Shown here: piece by piece, positions 47,711 to 57,253 of the stretch | How positions within the stretch are numbered: the stretch's first letter is position 1 | How the letters are laid out: every line of letters starts with the position of its first letter | Source: Bacteroidota bacterium | GTDB taxonomy: Bacteria > Bacteroidota > Bacteroidia > Chitinophagales > LD1 | Direction: 5' to 3' | Length of the DNA stretch: 64,000 nucleotides | Assembly: GCA_947479455.1 (NCBI GenBank) | Contig: CANJZE010000013.1 | Coordinates: forward strand, 1-64,000 | The notes under the pieces: model-generated | Seen by the model: the letters and a program-made list of their open reading frames with translations, nothing else | The model's database searches: none | Told to the model about the DNA's origin: nothing | Program-made: the position numbers and the translations under genes

Positions 47711-49951
47711 ATGAAGGGTATAAGCATTGGTTGCTTTCTGTTTTTTCGTACAATTCTATATGCGCAATCGGTAGGTGAATTAAACGGTAATGTTTATTCA
47801 ACCAGTCCATTACACAAAGCCTCTATCGCACTTCTAAAAACTTCTTTTACCGCTACCTCCGATAGCAACGGAAATTTCATTTTCGAAAATATTCCTGTAG
47901 GTAAATATCAATTGCGTGTTAGTTATGTCGGCTATGAAAATTTTCAACAGTCAATTGAAATAAAGGCCGGCAGCGCCACCATTGTAAACGTTTCGCTTAC
48001 ACCCTTCAACTCGCATTTGAAAGAAATTGTAGTAACAGGAACGTTGAAGGATGTGAAGAAATCGGAGAGTGTTACACCGGTTGAAGTTTATACCGAGAAG
48101 TTTTTTCAGCACAATCCTTCTTCTAATGTTTATGACGCGTTAAAGAACGTCAACGGAGTTTTTGCTGATGTAGATAACGGAGTTTCGAATACTACTGATG
48201 TTCAACTTAACGGGCTCGAAGGAAATTACACCATGATTCTAATTGACGGTGTTCCTGCAATGAATGGACTAGCCGGTACTTATGCGCTCAATTCAATCCC
48301 CATGAGTATCATTGACAGAGTTGAAGTTTTAAAGGGTGCTTCTTCTACAATTTATGGTTCCGATGCCATTTCGGGTGTCATCAACATTAAAACGAAAAAT
48401 CCTTCAAACGCACCTCGCTTTTCGTGCAGTGTTTCACTTAACTCTATGCTTACCGCAAACGCAGATTTTACTTTGGCGTTTAAAATCAAGAAGGCGAATG
48501 GGTTGATTAGCATAAGTGGAGAAAGCAATAACTACCGCTGGGATTTAAACGGAGATAATTTTATGGATGTGCCATTGACGAACCGGGTTAACTTTTTTAA
48601 TAAATGGAGTTTTGACAGAGAGGAAAATCGTGTGGCTGATATTTATGCGCGTTATTTATTCGAGGACAGAATAGGGGGCGAAATGCGTTCGTTGAAAGAA
48701 CTTCGCACAAGCAATATTTATTATAGCGAAGCTATTCGTACACATCAATGGCAGGTAGGAACGCACTATCAGCTACCGGTTCGTGAAAAGGTGATGTTGC
48801 AATTAGATTTTAGTGAACATCGTCAACATGCCAACTATGGCACTAACATTTTTGATGGCTTACAGCGAAACGGTTTTTCGCAATTATTGTGGAGCAAAAA
48901 AATAGATGCCGTTAATGAATTGTTGCTTGGCGTTTCTTACCGTATAAGTTATTATAGCGACAATACAGGACTTTCAATTGATTCAATTTCGGGTCATGGA
49001 AAGTTATTGCATATAGCAGGAGTATTTATGGAAGATGAATTATCCCTTCCTAACAACAATCAATTGCTAATTGGTGCACGCTTCGATTATAACAATCAAA
49101 GCGGCCCCATCTTTACACCACGTGTTAATTACAAATGGCATTCGAACGATGAGCTAAATACCATTCGCGTTGGTTTGGGAACAGGGTATCGCGTTCCTAA
49201 TTTATTGAATGAAGGTTTTGCTGCACTCAATGGTTCAAGACTAATAATGGTAAAAGAAAAATTGGACGCTGAAGTTGCAGTAAACACAAACGCATCCTAC
49301 TCGCGTGTGCAAAAACTAACAGGCGGAATTTTAAATGCAGAGATTAATGGATTCTATACTTACTTCTTCAATTTTATTAATCCTGATTTTTCAGAACCAG
49401 AACTTATTATTTACAAAAACAACGAGCTAGGAGCAATGGCTGCCGGATTTAGCGTGAATGCCGATTTAACTTTTAATTACCCGCTCAAGATTGGGGTTGG
49501 GTTTACTTACTCTAATGTTTTTGCCAAGGAAAGAAATGAAGATGGTGAAATTGAAAGAGAAATTCCTACACACTCTCCTCCCTTCGTAGCTAACTTTTTT
49601 TTGAGCTATACTTTTCCTGCCCCTCAACTTTCTATTGACTGGACTGGAAACGTGGTTAGTCCGATGTTACTTTCTACTGTTCCGAATGATTTTCGTCCAT
49701 CGCATTCTCCTTGGTTCACTATACAGAATATTCAACTCACAAAAAAGTTTACTAGTGGGATTGAAATTTATGCAGGCGTAAAAAACTTCTTCAACTTCAT
49801 TCAGAAAGAACCAATTCTTCGTCCGTTTGATCCGTACAACAAAAACACTTCGGTTGGTAATCCTAACAATTATAGATTCGATACTACGTACGGTTTCACT
49901 TCTACCGAAGGCATTAAAGGATTTATTGGGTTGCGATATTCGCTACAATAA
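47711..49951 (+). CDS. TonB-dependent receptor
   Basis: 746 aa; CarboxypepD_reg segment, plug DGVPAMNGLAGTYALNSIPMSIIDRVEVLKGASSTIYGSDAISGVINI, C-terminal barrel. Confidence 0.93.
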   Translation: MKGISIGCFLFFRTILYAQSVGELNGNVYSTSPLHKASIALLKTSFTATSDSNGNFIFENIPVGKYQLRVSYVGYENFQQSIEIKAGSATIVNVSLTPFNSHLKEIVVTGTLKDVKKSESVTPVEVYTEKFFQHNPSSNVYDALKNVNGVFADVDNGVSNTTDVQLNGLEGNYTMILIDGVPAMNGLAGTYALNSIPMSIIDRVEVLKGASSTIYGSDAISGVINIKTKNPSNAPRFSCSVSLNSMLTANADFTLAFKIKKANGLISISGESNNYRWDLNGDNFMDVPLTNRVNFFNKWSFDREENRVADIYARYLFEDRIGGEMRSLKELRTSNIYYSEAIRTHQWQVGTHYQLPVREKVMLQLDFSEHRQHANYGTNIFDGLQRNGFSQLLWSKKIDAVNELLLGVSYRISYYSDNTGLSIDSISGHGKLLHIAGVFMEDELSLPNNNQLLIGARFDYNNQSGPIFTPRVNYKWHSNDELNTIRVGLGTGYRVPNLLNEGFAALNGSRLIMVKEKLDAEVAVNTNASYSRVQKLTGGILNAEINGFYTYFFNFINPDFSEPELIIYKNNELGAMAAGFSVNADLTFNYPLKIGVGFTYSNVFAKERNEDGEIEREIPTHSPPFVANFFLSYTFPAPQLSIDWTGNVVSPMLLSTVPNDFRPSHSPWFTIQNIQLTKKFTSGIEIYAGVKNFFNFIQKEPILRPFDPYNKNTSVGNPNNYRFDTTYGFTSTEGIKGFIGLRYSLQ

Positions 49952-50030
49952 AATTGAAAAAGAAGTTAAAGCGAGAAACACTTAAGTGCTTTTACTTGTT
50001 CAATTATTATCTTTGAACCAAATTAAAATC

Positions 50031-50384
50031 ATGAAAAATAATCTCAAATCATTCTTATGCTCTATAGCACTTATCATAGTTTTATCAATAGGCGTTAGCG
50101 CTGCTGAAAAACAGAAAAGCGAAACCGTAACTATTCAAACTTCTGCCGTTTGCGAGTCGTGTAAAGCACGGCTTGAAAAAAAGGTAAAGGCTGTAGATGG
50201 CGTGGAGGAAGCCCTGCTAAATTTAAACAACAAGAAAATTAAAATCAAGTTTGACCCGTCTAAAACAAATGCTGTTGCACTTCGTGAAGTTATTGCCAAC
50301 ACAGGTTATGATGCCGATGCTTTAACAAAAAATGCAGAAGCTTTTGAAAAACTTCCTATGTGCTGTCAGAAGCCAATGAAATAA
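50031..50384 (+). CDS. Exported heavy-metal-associated (HMA) domain protein
   Basis: ORF 49986..50384, MKNNLKSF start chosen; CESCKARLEKKVKAVDGVEEALLNLNNKKIKIKFDP; signal peptide. Confidence 0.85.
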   Translation: MKNNLKSFLCSIALIIVLSIGVSAAEKQKSETVTIQTSAVCESCKARLEKKVKAVDGVEEALLNLNNKKIKIKFDPSKTNAVALREVIANTGYDADALTKNAEAFEKLPMCCQKPMK

Positions 50385-50410
50385 TTTTAGTAAACCGCTT
50401 CTAGCAAAAG

Positions 50411-50442
50411 TGCCATCGTAAAACGCGATGGCATTTTTTTTT
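50411..50442 (+). terminator. Rho-independent terminator after the HMA gene
   Basis: TGCCATCG-taaaacg-CGATGGCA followed by nine T. Confidence 0.9.
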
Positions 50443-50494
50443 GTATCTCGGTTACAAAACTTATGATTGCTTATCAAAATAAACTCTTCAACCT

Positions 50495-51292
50495 ATGCGA
50501 TTTACCGGAGTACTCAATAAAATGCAAACCAGTTATATAAATCCTGTTCAGTACTTTTTGAATTTAGGAAATGAACAAATAGCTGTAAACGATTTGATTG
50601 GAAGTAAAATTCAATTGCGCTGGACAGGAAAAATATTCTGCACCATTTGCGGCAAAAAAACTTCGAAAAGTTTTGGTGAGGGCTTATGCTACAATTGTTT
50701 TGCTAACGCACCTGAAAATGCAGAATGTATTCTTCGCCCTGAATTATGTGAAGCACATTTAGGAAAAGGAAGAAATCCTGAGTGGGAAGAACGAGCACAC
50801 AATCGCCCTCACTTTGTTTACCTCGCGCTCACAAATACGGTGAAAGTTGGTGTTACACGCGAAGACCAAGTTCCAACACGATGGATTGACCAAGGTGCAC
50901 ATCAAGGAATTATTCTGGTAAAAACTCCTTACCGTCAGTTAGCCGGTTTTATTGAAGTGGTGTTGAAGGCACATTTGAGCGATAAAACCAATTGGCAAAA
51001 AATGCTAAAGAACGAACCTGCTGATGGAATTGATTTGCGTACAGAAAAGGAAAGAGTGATTCAACTTTTACCTGAACAATTTCGGCAGTACAAATCAACT
51101 GATGATGAAGTGGTAGAAATTATTTATCCGGTTCTTGAATACCCAACCAAAATAACTTCCCTTTCTTTCGAAAAAATTCCGAGCGTAGAAATGGTGCTTA
51201 AAGGAATTCGCGGTCAGTATTTCATTTTCGAAAACGGAAACGTAATGAACATACGCAGCAAAAGCGGGTACGAAGTAGAGTTGAGTGCATAA
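50495..51292 (+). CDS. DUF2797 domain protein
   Basis: 265 aa; FCTICGKKTSKSFGEGLCYNCF...ECILRPELCEAHLGKGRNPEWE...YLALTNTVKVGVTR. Confidence 0.85.
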   Translation: MRFTGVLNKMQTSYINPVQYFLNLGNEQIAVNDLIGSKIQLRWTGKIFCTICGKKTSKSFGEGLCYNCFANAPENAECILRPELCEAHLGKGRNPEWEERAHNRPHFVYLALTNTVKVGVTREDQVPTRWIDQGAHQGIILVKTPYRQLAGFIEVVLKAHLSDKTNWQKMLKNEPADGIDLRTEKERVIQLLPEQFRQYKSTDDEVVEIIYPVLEYPTKITSLSFEKIPSVEMVLKGIRGQYFIFENGNVMNIRSKSGYEVELSA

Positions 51293-51295
51293 CGA

Positions 51296-52501
51296 TTATT
51301 TCTTAAACGCGCCAAATACTTTGTTTATGATTTCGCTTCCCTGATTAATAGGATCTTTGCGAATTTTAGCTTCTTCCTGTGCCACCATATAGAACAAACC
51401 GGTGATAGCTTTACGTGTAACGTAATCGGGCAAATTTGTATTCACCGGTGACACAAAAGGTATTTTATTGTAGTAACCTGTGATATCGCTCCAGTATTTT
51501 GTAGCAAGCGTTTTATCCAAAGCTGTTTGAATGGAAGGTTTAAAAGCTGATACCAACGATTCAGTAGTTGTGCGTTGCAAGAACTGAGTAGCTGCATCGG
51601 CTTGTTTGTTGCTTACAATACTGATGGCATCATTCAACGTCATTTGTTTAATACCATTGATAAAAATTGGTCCGGCTTGAGTGGCAGCATTTTCAGCCGC
51701 GCGATTCAAAGACATCACAAGGTTATCGATCATGCTTCCCATGCCAAAACTGCGCAGCGTTGATTCCACTATTTGCACATCTTGCGGAAAAGGAATTTTT
51801 ATAAAACTATTTCCAAAATAGCCATCGGTTACTGCAACTTTTGAAACACCGGTAATTACTCCTTTCATCAAAGCTTCTTTAATAGCACTTGCCGCATCGC
51901 CTTGTGTGATGTCGGTAATTATATTTCCGCCATTTGTATTAGTGTTTGCACCATCGTTGTTTCCCCCGCGTGTATGAGGTGTTGTAGGAGTAGTAGGATT
52001 AGTGTTCGTATTGTCTGTATTATTTGCTCCGCCTCGGGTATGTGTATTTGTCGCTGGTGAATTGTTTGGTATAACGTTCGTGTTATTTTGAAGAGCCGGC
52101 ACGGGAATTACCTGAATGGTTTTTTCTAAAGAAGGCGTTGGCACAACCGGAGTAACTGGCGCGGGATTAGTTTTTGTTGTGGTGGTTAAAGAAGGTTTAG
52201 GAACAGTTTTGGAAACTGGTGCAGGTGATGCCTTAGATGTAGGAGTTTGTGTTACCGCACTAGTGGTTGTTGGCTTCTTGGTAGTAGTTTTAGAAGTTGA
52301 TTTAGTACTTTTCTTTTTAGTGGATGTTTTTGCAGTAGTAGTTGTTACTGTTTTTGCAGTAGTAGTAGCAGTTTTAGATGTGGCTGGTGCTGCAGTTTTC
52401 GAAATTGTAATTGCAGGACTTTTGGTGCTGGTTTGTGCCATTGAAAAATTTGCTGCTATAAAAAAAATAACTGCCAGTGATAAAAGCGATTTCGATTTCA
52501 T
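51296..52501 (-). CDS. DUF4197 domain protein with long T/S/P/K-rich N-terminal linker
   Basis: 401 aa; C-terminal AIKEALMKGVITGVSKVAVTDGYFGNSFIKIPFPQDVQIVESTLRSFGMG; low-complexity residues ~20-200. Confidence 0.85.
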   Translation of the reverse strand: MKSKSLLSLAVIFFIAANFSMAQTSTKSPAITISKTAAPATSKTATTTAKTVTTTTAKTSTKKKSTKSTSKTTTKKPTTTSAVTQTPTSKASPAPVSKTVPKPSLTTTTKTNPAPVTPVVPTPSLEKTIQVIPVPALQNNTNVIPNNSPATNTHTRGGANNTDNTNTNPTTPTTPHTRGGNNDGANTNTNGGNIITDITQGDAASAIKEALMKGVITGVSKVAVTDGYFGNSFIKIPFPQDVQIVESTLRSFGMGSMIDNLVMSLNRAAENAATQAGPIFINGIKQMTLNDAISIVSNKQADAATQFLQRTTTESLVSAFKPSIQTALDKTLATKYWSDITGYYNKIPFVSPVNTNLPDYVTRKAITGLFYMVAQEEAKIRKDPINQGSEIINKVFGAFKK

Positions 52502-52586
52502 GTTTAGAATATTTAGTTAGAGAGTAAACGATAGTGTTACCAATTACAATGCCAATCGAAAATAGGAAAGCCAACAACATGGCTCT

Positions 52587-53396
52587 TCACAAAATTTTAA
52601 AAGTTTCTTTCACCATAATAAATAGGGCCATCGCCATCATAAACCCTCCGAAATATTTTTTAAGGCGTGTTCCATCTATTTTATTTTGCAAGTAAAAACC
52701 ACCAAAAACACCTGTAACTGAAAACGCAGAAAACAGGAACAGAAATTTCCAATCCATATGTTGGCTTGAATGAACATCGCCTAAAAAGCCAATGAAAGAG
52801 TTTATTGCTACTAATACTAGTGAGGTGCTCACAGCGAGTTTCATTGGCAAGTTCGCAAAGTAAACGAGTGCTGGTATCATTAAAAACCCACCACCTGCAC
52901 CTACCAAACCAAGGAAACTGCCAATGAGAATTGCTAAAAATATCAACTTAATAAACTGGTTAGGATGAGCAATCGCATTTTCTTCGGATGATTCTTTTGC
53001 CGAAAACATTTTGTACCCCGCCCCAAACATGACAACAGAAAGTATGAAAAGGATGAAATGATTTTTGTCAACCCCATAATTTCCTATGTTAAAAATTACA
53101 TCGGGTAGGTTTGGCATTACAAATCTACGAATGCAGTAAACAGAAATAACAGAAGGAATGCCATAATAAAGCACTGCCTGATAATCCACCATTTTTTTGC
53201 GAATGTTTTGAACAGCACCTATTGATGCAGTAACAGCAACCAAAAAAAGTGAATAGCCGGTGGCTACGGATGCATCGAGATGAAAGAGGTAAACCAAAAC
53301 AGGAATAGAAAGAAGCGCTCCACCACCGCCAAGTAATCCGAGTACTAAGCCGGTTAACAAAGCGCCTGTGTAGCCTAAAAGCTGATAAATATCCAT
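52587..53396 (-). CDS. Sulfite exporter TauE/SafE family permease
   Basis: 269 aa; GLVLGLLGGGGALLSIPVLVY and GLVGAGGGFLMIPALVYF, ~8 TM. Confidence 0.9.
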   Translation of the reverse strand: MDIYQLLGYTGALLTGLVLGLLGGGGALLSIPVLVYLFHLDASVATGYSLFLVAVTASIGAVQNIRKKMVDYQAVLYYGIPSVISVYCIRRFVMPNLPDVIFNIGNYGVDKNHFILFILSVVMFGAGYKMFSAKESSEENAIAHPNQFIKLIFLAILIGSFLGLVGAGGGFLMIPALVYFANLPMKLAVSTSLVLVAINSFIGFLGDVHSSQHMDWKFLFLFSAFSVTGVFGGFYLQNKIDGTRLKKYFGGFMMAMALFIMVKETFKIL

Positions 53397-53469
53397 TGGT
53401 CAAATATTCGAATAGAAAGCGAAATGCTGTAAAGTATTACTAACAACTTTAACTCCACAAGTCTTTACT

Positions 53470-53477
53470 TATTTTTG
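53470..53477 (+). promoter_or_regulatory. Bacteroidota -7 element TATTTTTG upstream of the Cys/His-rich gene
   Basis: Matches TAnnTTTG immediately upstream of the ATG at 53482, so the leader would be near zero or the start is further in. Confidence 0.3.
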
Positions 53478-53481
53478 GCTC

Positions 53482-53877
53482 ATGTTTATTAAGCGGTTCG
53501 CTGTATTGTTTCTAACGTTTCTACTGCTGTTTGCCGATAGCGGACAAATGCTTTACGCGCATACTTGCCTAAAAACAAAACATACTCACTACAGTATATC
53601 TACACCAAAACATTGTTGTGCTGATACAAAAGCAGAAGCCAATTGCGGTTTTAAAAAATCGACTTGCTGTGAGGTGAGTTCAAAATATCTGAAACAGAAT
53701 TTTGTTCGTCAGGAAACCGTTACGAATGAAACTTCTGTAATGCAACAAAATTATTTTCCTGTTCATGTATTTTCTTATGCGGTTACTTCGGTAACAAAAA
53801 CTTCTTCTGTTTTTGCTGAGCCACTTGCTCTACTGGTTCAATCGAGTAATGTGTTTACTCAAAACTTCCGCATTTAA
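53482..53877 (+). CDS. Small exported Cys/His-rich protein (HYC_CC_PP-like)
   Basis: 131 aa; THYSISTPKHCCADTKAEANCGFKKSTCCE. Confidence 0.65.
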   Translation: MFIKRFAVLFLTFLLLFADSGQMLYAHTCLKTKHTHYSISTPKHCCADTKAEANCGFKKSTCCEVSSKYLKQNFVRQETVTNETSVMQQNYFPVHVFSYAVTSVTKTSSVFAEPLALLVQSSNVFTQNFRI

Positions 53878-53926
53878 AATTCATCTCTGTCTTTCTGTTT
53901 TCTTTTTAAAACAAAAAATTTAAGAG

Positions 53927-55930
53927 ATGAAATCTGGTTTTACCTTGTGCCGTTGGCTGTTGCTTATTGTCTGCTGTCTTTCGTTTGTCGTCATGCTACA
54001 GGCGCAAAGTGATTCTTTAAAGCAAGTCGAATTGAAAGACGTGGAAATTAATTCGCGTCAAACCACTAGGCTAGAAATGAGTGCGCGTGATGTAGAAGTG
54101 ATTAACAGTGGCGATTTAGTTAAAGATGCCTGCTGTAATTTGAGTGAGAGTTTTGAAAACTCCGCCACCGTAGATGTAAATTTTACGGATGCCGTTTCGG
54201 GTGCAAAAGAAATTCGAATGCTGGGACTCGATGGCGTATACACACAAATTATGATAGAGAATATTCCGAGTATTCGTGCGCTCGGAAATACTTTTGGTTT
54301 GAATTATATACCCGGCCCCTTGATGAGTTCTATACAGGTGAACAAGGGCGCGGGAAGTGTGGTGAATGGTTACGAAAGTATGACCGGCCAGATAAATGTG
54401 GAAATTAAAAAGCCGCAAACTGCCGATAGGTTTTTTGCGAACGTTTATCTCAATCAAGATTTGCGAACAGAATTGAATCTGATTTCAGCTACAAAAATTA
54501 ATGCGAAGTGGAGCACGCTTACATCGCTACAAGGACAACTTTCATTGTTGAAGATGGATTACAACCGCGACCGATATTTGGATAATCCGCTGGTGAAGAA
54601 TATCAATTTCTTCAATCGCTTTACCTATATGAGTCAAAAAATTTTCAGTTTTTGGCTTGGTGTTTCTGCCACTGTGGAAGATAGAATTGGAGGTTCTGTT
54701 CATTTTGATCCTAAGGTTGACCGAATGATGCAAAACGAATGGGGCTTGCGATTGACTACTCACCGCGCTGAGGTGTTTGCCAAGACAGCATTCAATTTGC
54801 CGAACGAAAGATTCATTGGCATTCAATACAAATACATTTATCAAAATCAATTTGGTTATGCGGGCAGAAGAGATTACAACGGGTTAGAACATTTTGGTTA
54901 CGTCAATTTTATTTATCAGAAGAATTTAAACGAACGGGATGACGCCATAAAAGTGGGCGCTTCGATTTTGGTAGATAATGTGAACGAACAGTTTGACTCT
55001 TTTGCGCGCAAGCGAACAGAAATTGTGCCCGGTGGTTTTATTGAAGGCAATTTCAGTTTCGGGAAGGAGAAGAAGGTGGTGCTGATTGGCGGCTTGCGCG
55101 TTGACCAGCACAATATCTACGGCACGTTGCTTTCTCCTCGGTTTAATTTAAAGTGGAATATTCTTTACGATTTCAGTTTGCGCATTTCAGCAGGAAGAGG
55201 ATACCGAACACCAACTTTGTTTGCCGAAAACTTTGGTCTGCTTTCGAGCAACCGTACGTTGGAAATAGATTCGAAAATAAAAATGGAAGAAGCTTGGAAT
55301 TACGGAGCGAGTTTGAATTACAAGTTCTTTCTCAACTTTAGAGAAGGAACGATTAGTGTGGATTTTTATCGCACTGATTTTATTCATCAAGTAGTAATTG
55401 ATTTGGAAAACACGCGACAACTTCAGTTGTATAATTTAACGGGAAAATCATTTGCCAATGCCGCGCAGGCAGAAGCAAGTTACGAAGTAGTAAAAGGTTT
55501 TGATGTGAAACTGGCATATAAATATGAGCAGGCGAAAACTGATTTTAAAAGCGGTAGAAAAATGATTGCACTGCGACCGCAGCACCGAGGTTTGGTTTCG
55601 TTGCAATACACTACTAAGAATAAACATTGGCGGTTTAACACGAGCTTGAACTGGTTTGGCAAAACGCGTATACCTGATACTTCTTTAAATGATGTACCGA
55701 ATCAGCGCGGTACACAGTCAAAAGATTTTTTTCAACTGAATGCGCAAATAACTTTTAAGTGGAAGAAGTGGGAAATGTATTTAGGAGGAGAAAACCTGCT
55801 CAACTTTACGCAAAAGAATCCTATCATCAATGGCGACCAACCTTTCAGCAATCAGTTTGATGCAAGTTTAATTTGGGGACCGCTGCGCGGAGCAATGGCG
55901 TTTACGGGTGTAAGGTTTAGTTTGAAATAG
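53927..55930 (+). CDS. TonB-dependent receptor
   Basis: 667 aa; signal peptide, plug IRMLGLDGVYTQIMIENIPSIRALGNTFGLNYIPGPLMSSIQVNKGAGSVVNGYESMTGQINVE, barrel. Confidence 0.92.
   Translation: MKSGFTLCRWLLLIVCCLSFVVMLQAQSDSLKQVELKDVEINSRQTTRLEMSARDVEVINSGDLVKDACCNLSESFENSATVDVNFTDAVSGAKEIRMLGLDGVYTQIMIENIPSIRALGNTFGLNYIPGPLMSSIQVNKGAGSVVNGYESMTGQINVEIKKPQTADRFFANVYLNQDLRTELNLISATKINAKWSTLTSLQGQLSLLKMDYNRDRYLDNPLVKNINFFNRFTYMSQKIFSFWLGVSATVEDRIGGSVHFDPKVDRMMQNEWGLRLTTHRAEVFAKTAFNLPNERFIGIQYKYIYQNQFGYAGRRDYNGLEHFGYVNFIYQKNLNERDDAIKVGASILVDNVNEQFDSFARKRTEIVPGGFIEGNFSFGKEKKVVLIGGLRVDQHNIYGTLLSPRFNLKWNILYDFSLRISAGRGYRTPTLFAENFGLLSSNRTLEIDSKIKMEEAWNYGASLNYKFFLNFREGTISVDFYRTDFIHQVVIDLENTRQLQLYNLTGKSFANAAQAEASYEVVKGFDVKLAYKYEQAKTDFKSGRKMIALRPQHRGLVSLQYTTKNKHWRFNTSLNWFGKTRIPDTSLNDVPNQRGTQSKDFFQLNAQITFKWKKWEMYLGGENLLNFTQKNPIINGDQPFSNQFDASLIWGPLRGAMAFTGVRFSLK
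53945..53993. repeat. Degenerate heptamer array TTGTGCC GTTGGCT GTTGCTT ATTGTCT GCTGTCT TTCGTTT GTCGTCA
   Basis: Same TTGTCTG-type family as 26634..26661 (opposite strand), within a TonB receptor signal peptide. Confidence 0.55.
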
Positions 55931-55952
55931 AAATTAGACATTAGATAATTCA
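55925..55952. repeat. Heptamer array AAATAGA AATTAGA CATTAGA TAATTCA
   Basis: Period-7; overlaps the stop codon of the TonB receptor gene. Confidence 0.55.
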
Positions 55953-55972
55953 GAAACGATTATTGCCATTTC

Positions 55973-57208
55973 TCAATTCTGTTTTTCGGTCTTAAAAGGA
56001 TTTCTAAACGTGTATTGCTGAGGAACCAGATTAGCGGTGTACGGTTTTACCAATAGAAAATTGAACAACGCATTTTTGTGTTTCAAATAGCCATACATAG
56101 GCGATGGCACTGCTCCTATAGTGCTTTTAATTTCGGGAGCGGTGCGACCAAAATGAAGTTGTGTTACACGGTTTTCAATTCCAAACTGAATCATATCATA
56201 CATCATGTGTTGGTATAAATGAATGGGCTTAGTAAGTTCATGTTCCATACCGGTATAATGTACTTCCATTCGTTTGCCAAAAACAAAAGCAGAAATAAAT
56301 CCGAGCATTTTTCCTTCCTTAAAATAACCGTAGACGTGATATTGACGAGGCAACGATTTTTTTTGCTCCGCAAAAAATTCTTTGTTGAGTTCACTCAATT
56401 TAAAATCGGCACCGCGCATAACGTGGTTGTAAAGCTCGTAGATGCGCGCACTGTGTTCTTCAATTTCTGCTACATCCAAATTTTTGCATGTAACTCCCGC
56501 ATCTTTGCATAGCGACAACACTTTTTTAGCACGCACACGATATTTGGATGACAGTGCATTCAGGTAATCTTCGAATGTTTTCCATTCAGGATTTAACTGA
56601 ATGCTCATGTCGCTTTCTACCGTAATTTGATGGTAGTTGTTTTCAAGAAACTGCGAATCGAAAGCTGTTTTGGGTTCATACAAATCGGATATCAAAACGG
56701 CTTGAATATTTCTTTCTTGTTGTTGAATTTTTGCTGCCGCCTGTCGAATCAGTTTTGCTTGAACGGTCTTTTCGCCTTCGTGCGAAAAATAAAAACCGTT
56801 TTCGCCTGTCATAAACACATTGCCGCTTACCAGCAAGCGAAGATTTATGGCGTTCAATACTTTTTCGGTTACACTTTTTAGTGGCTTCATAATAAAAGCA
56901 GGCGAAACATTATCTGGAAAATAATTGATGAGCTGGTTAGCGTGAAACATAACCACCTGAAAATACATTACACCAATGGTGTTGTTATCTTTTTGAACGA
57001 GAACATACTTGAACTGCATTTTGTCCTTATGCAATTGTTCGAGTAGTTGCAAATTTTGGTGCTGCATCAACACGTTGCGTTCCGGCACATGCTGGTTCCA
57101 TTGCATGGCATTTACTTCATCGGCTGAATGATAGATGGTGAAATGGTAATTTTTTATGCTTTCGCATTCGGTTTTATCGCTACAGGGGCAGGGCACAGAT
57201 ACTGTCAT
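55973..57208 (-). CDS. GNAT / peptidoglycan-bridge-type acyltransferase-like protein
   Basis: 411 aa; FxxYLNALSSKYRVRAKKVL and GxxLGFISAFVFGKRMEVHYTGMEHE pattern. Confidence 0.65.
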   Translation of the reverse strand: MTVSVPCPCSDKTECESIKNYHFTIYHSADEVNAMQWNQHVPERNVLMQHQNLQLLEQLHKDKMQFKYVLVQKDNNTIGVMYFQVVMFHANQLINYFPDNVSPAFIMKPLKSVTEKVLNAINLRLLVSGNVFMTGENGFYFSHEGEKTVQAKLIRQAAAKIQQQERNIQAVLISDLYEPKTAFDSQFLENNYHQITVESDMSIQLNPEWKTFEDYLNALSSKYRVRAKKVLSLCKDAGVTCKNLDVAEIEEHSARIYELYNHVMRGADFKLSELNKEFFAEQKKSLPRQYHVYGYFKEGKMLGFISAFVFGKRMEVHYTGMEHELTKPIHLYQHMMYDMIQFGIENRVTQLHFGRTAPEIKSTIGAVPSPMYGYLKHKNALFNFLLVKPYTANLVPQQYTFRNPFKTEKQN

Positions 57209-57253
57209 CGTTAATGTATGACGAACAAGATGAAAAATAATTTTAGAAAAGAA

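Noticed and set aside
51575-52520. Val-rich plus-strand ORF 52116..52520 and ORF 51575..51763
   Set aside because: Shadow frames of the low-complexity T/K/P-rich DUF4197 gene.
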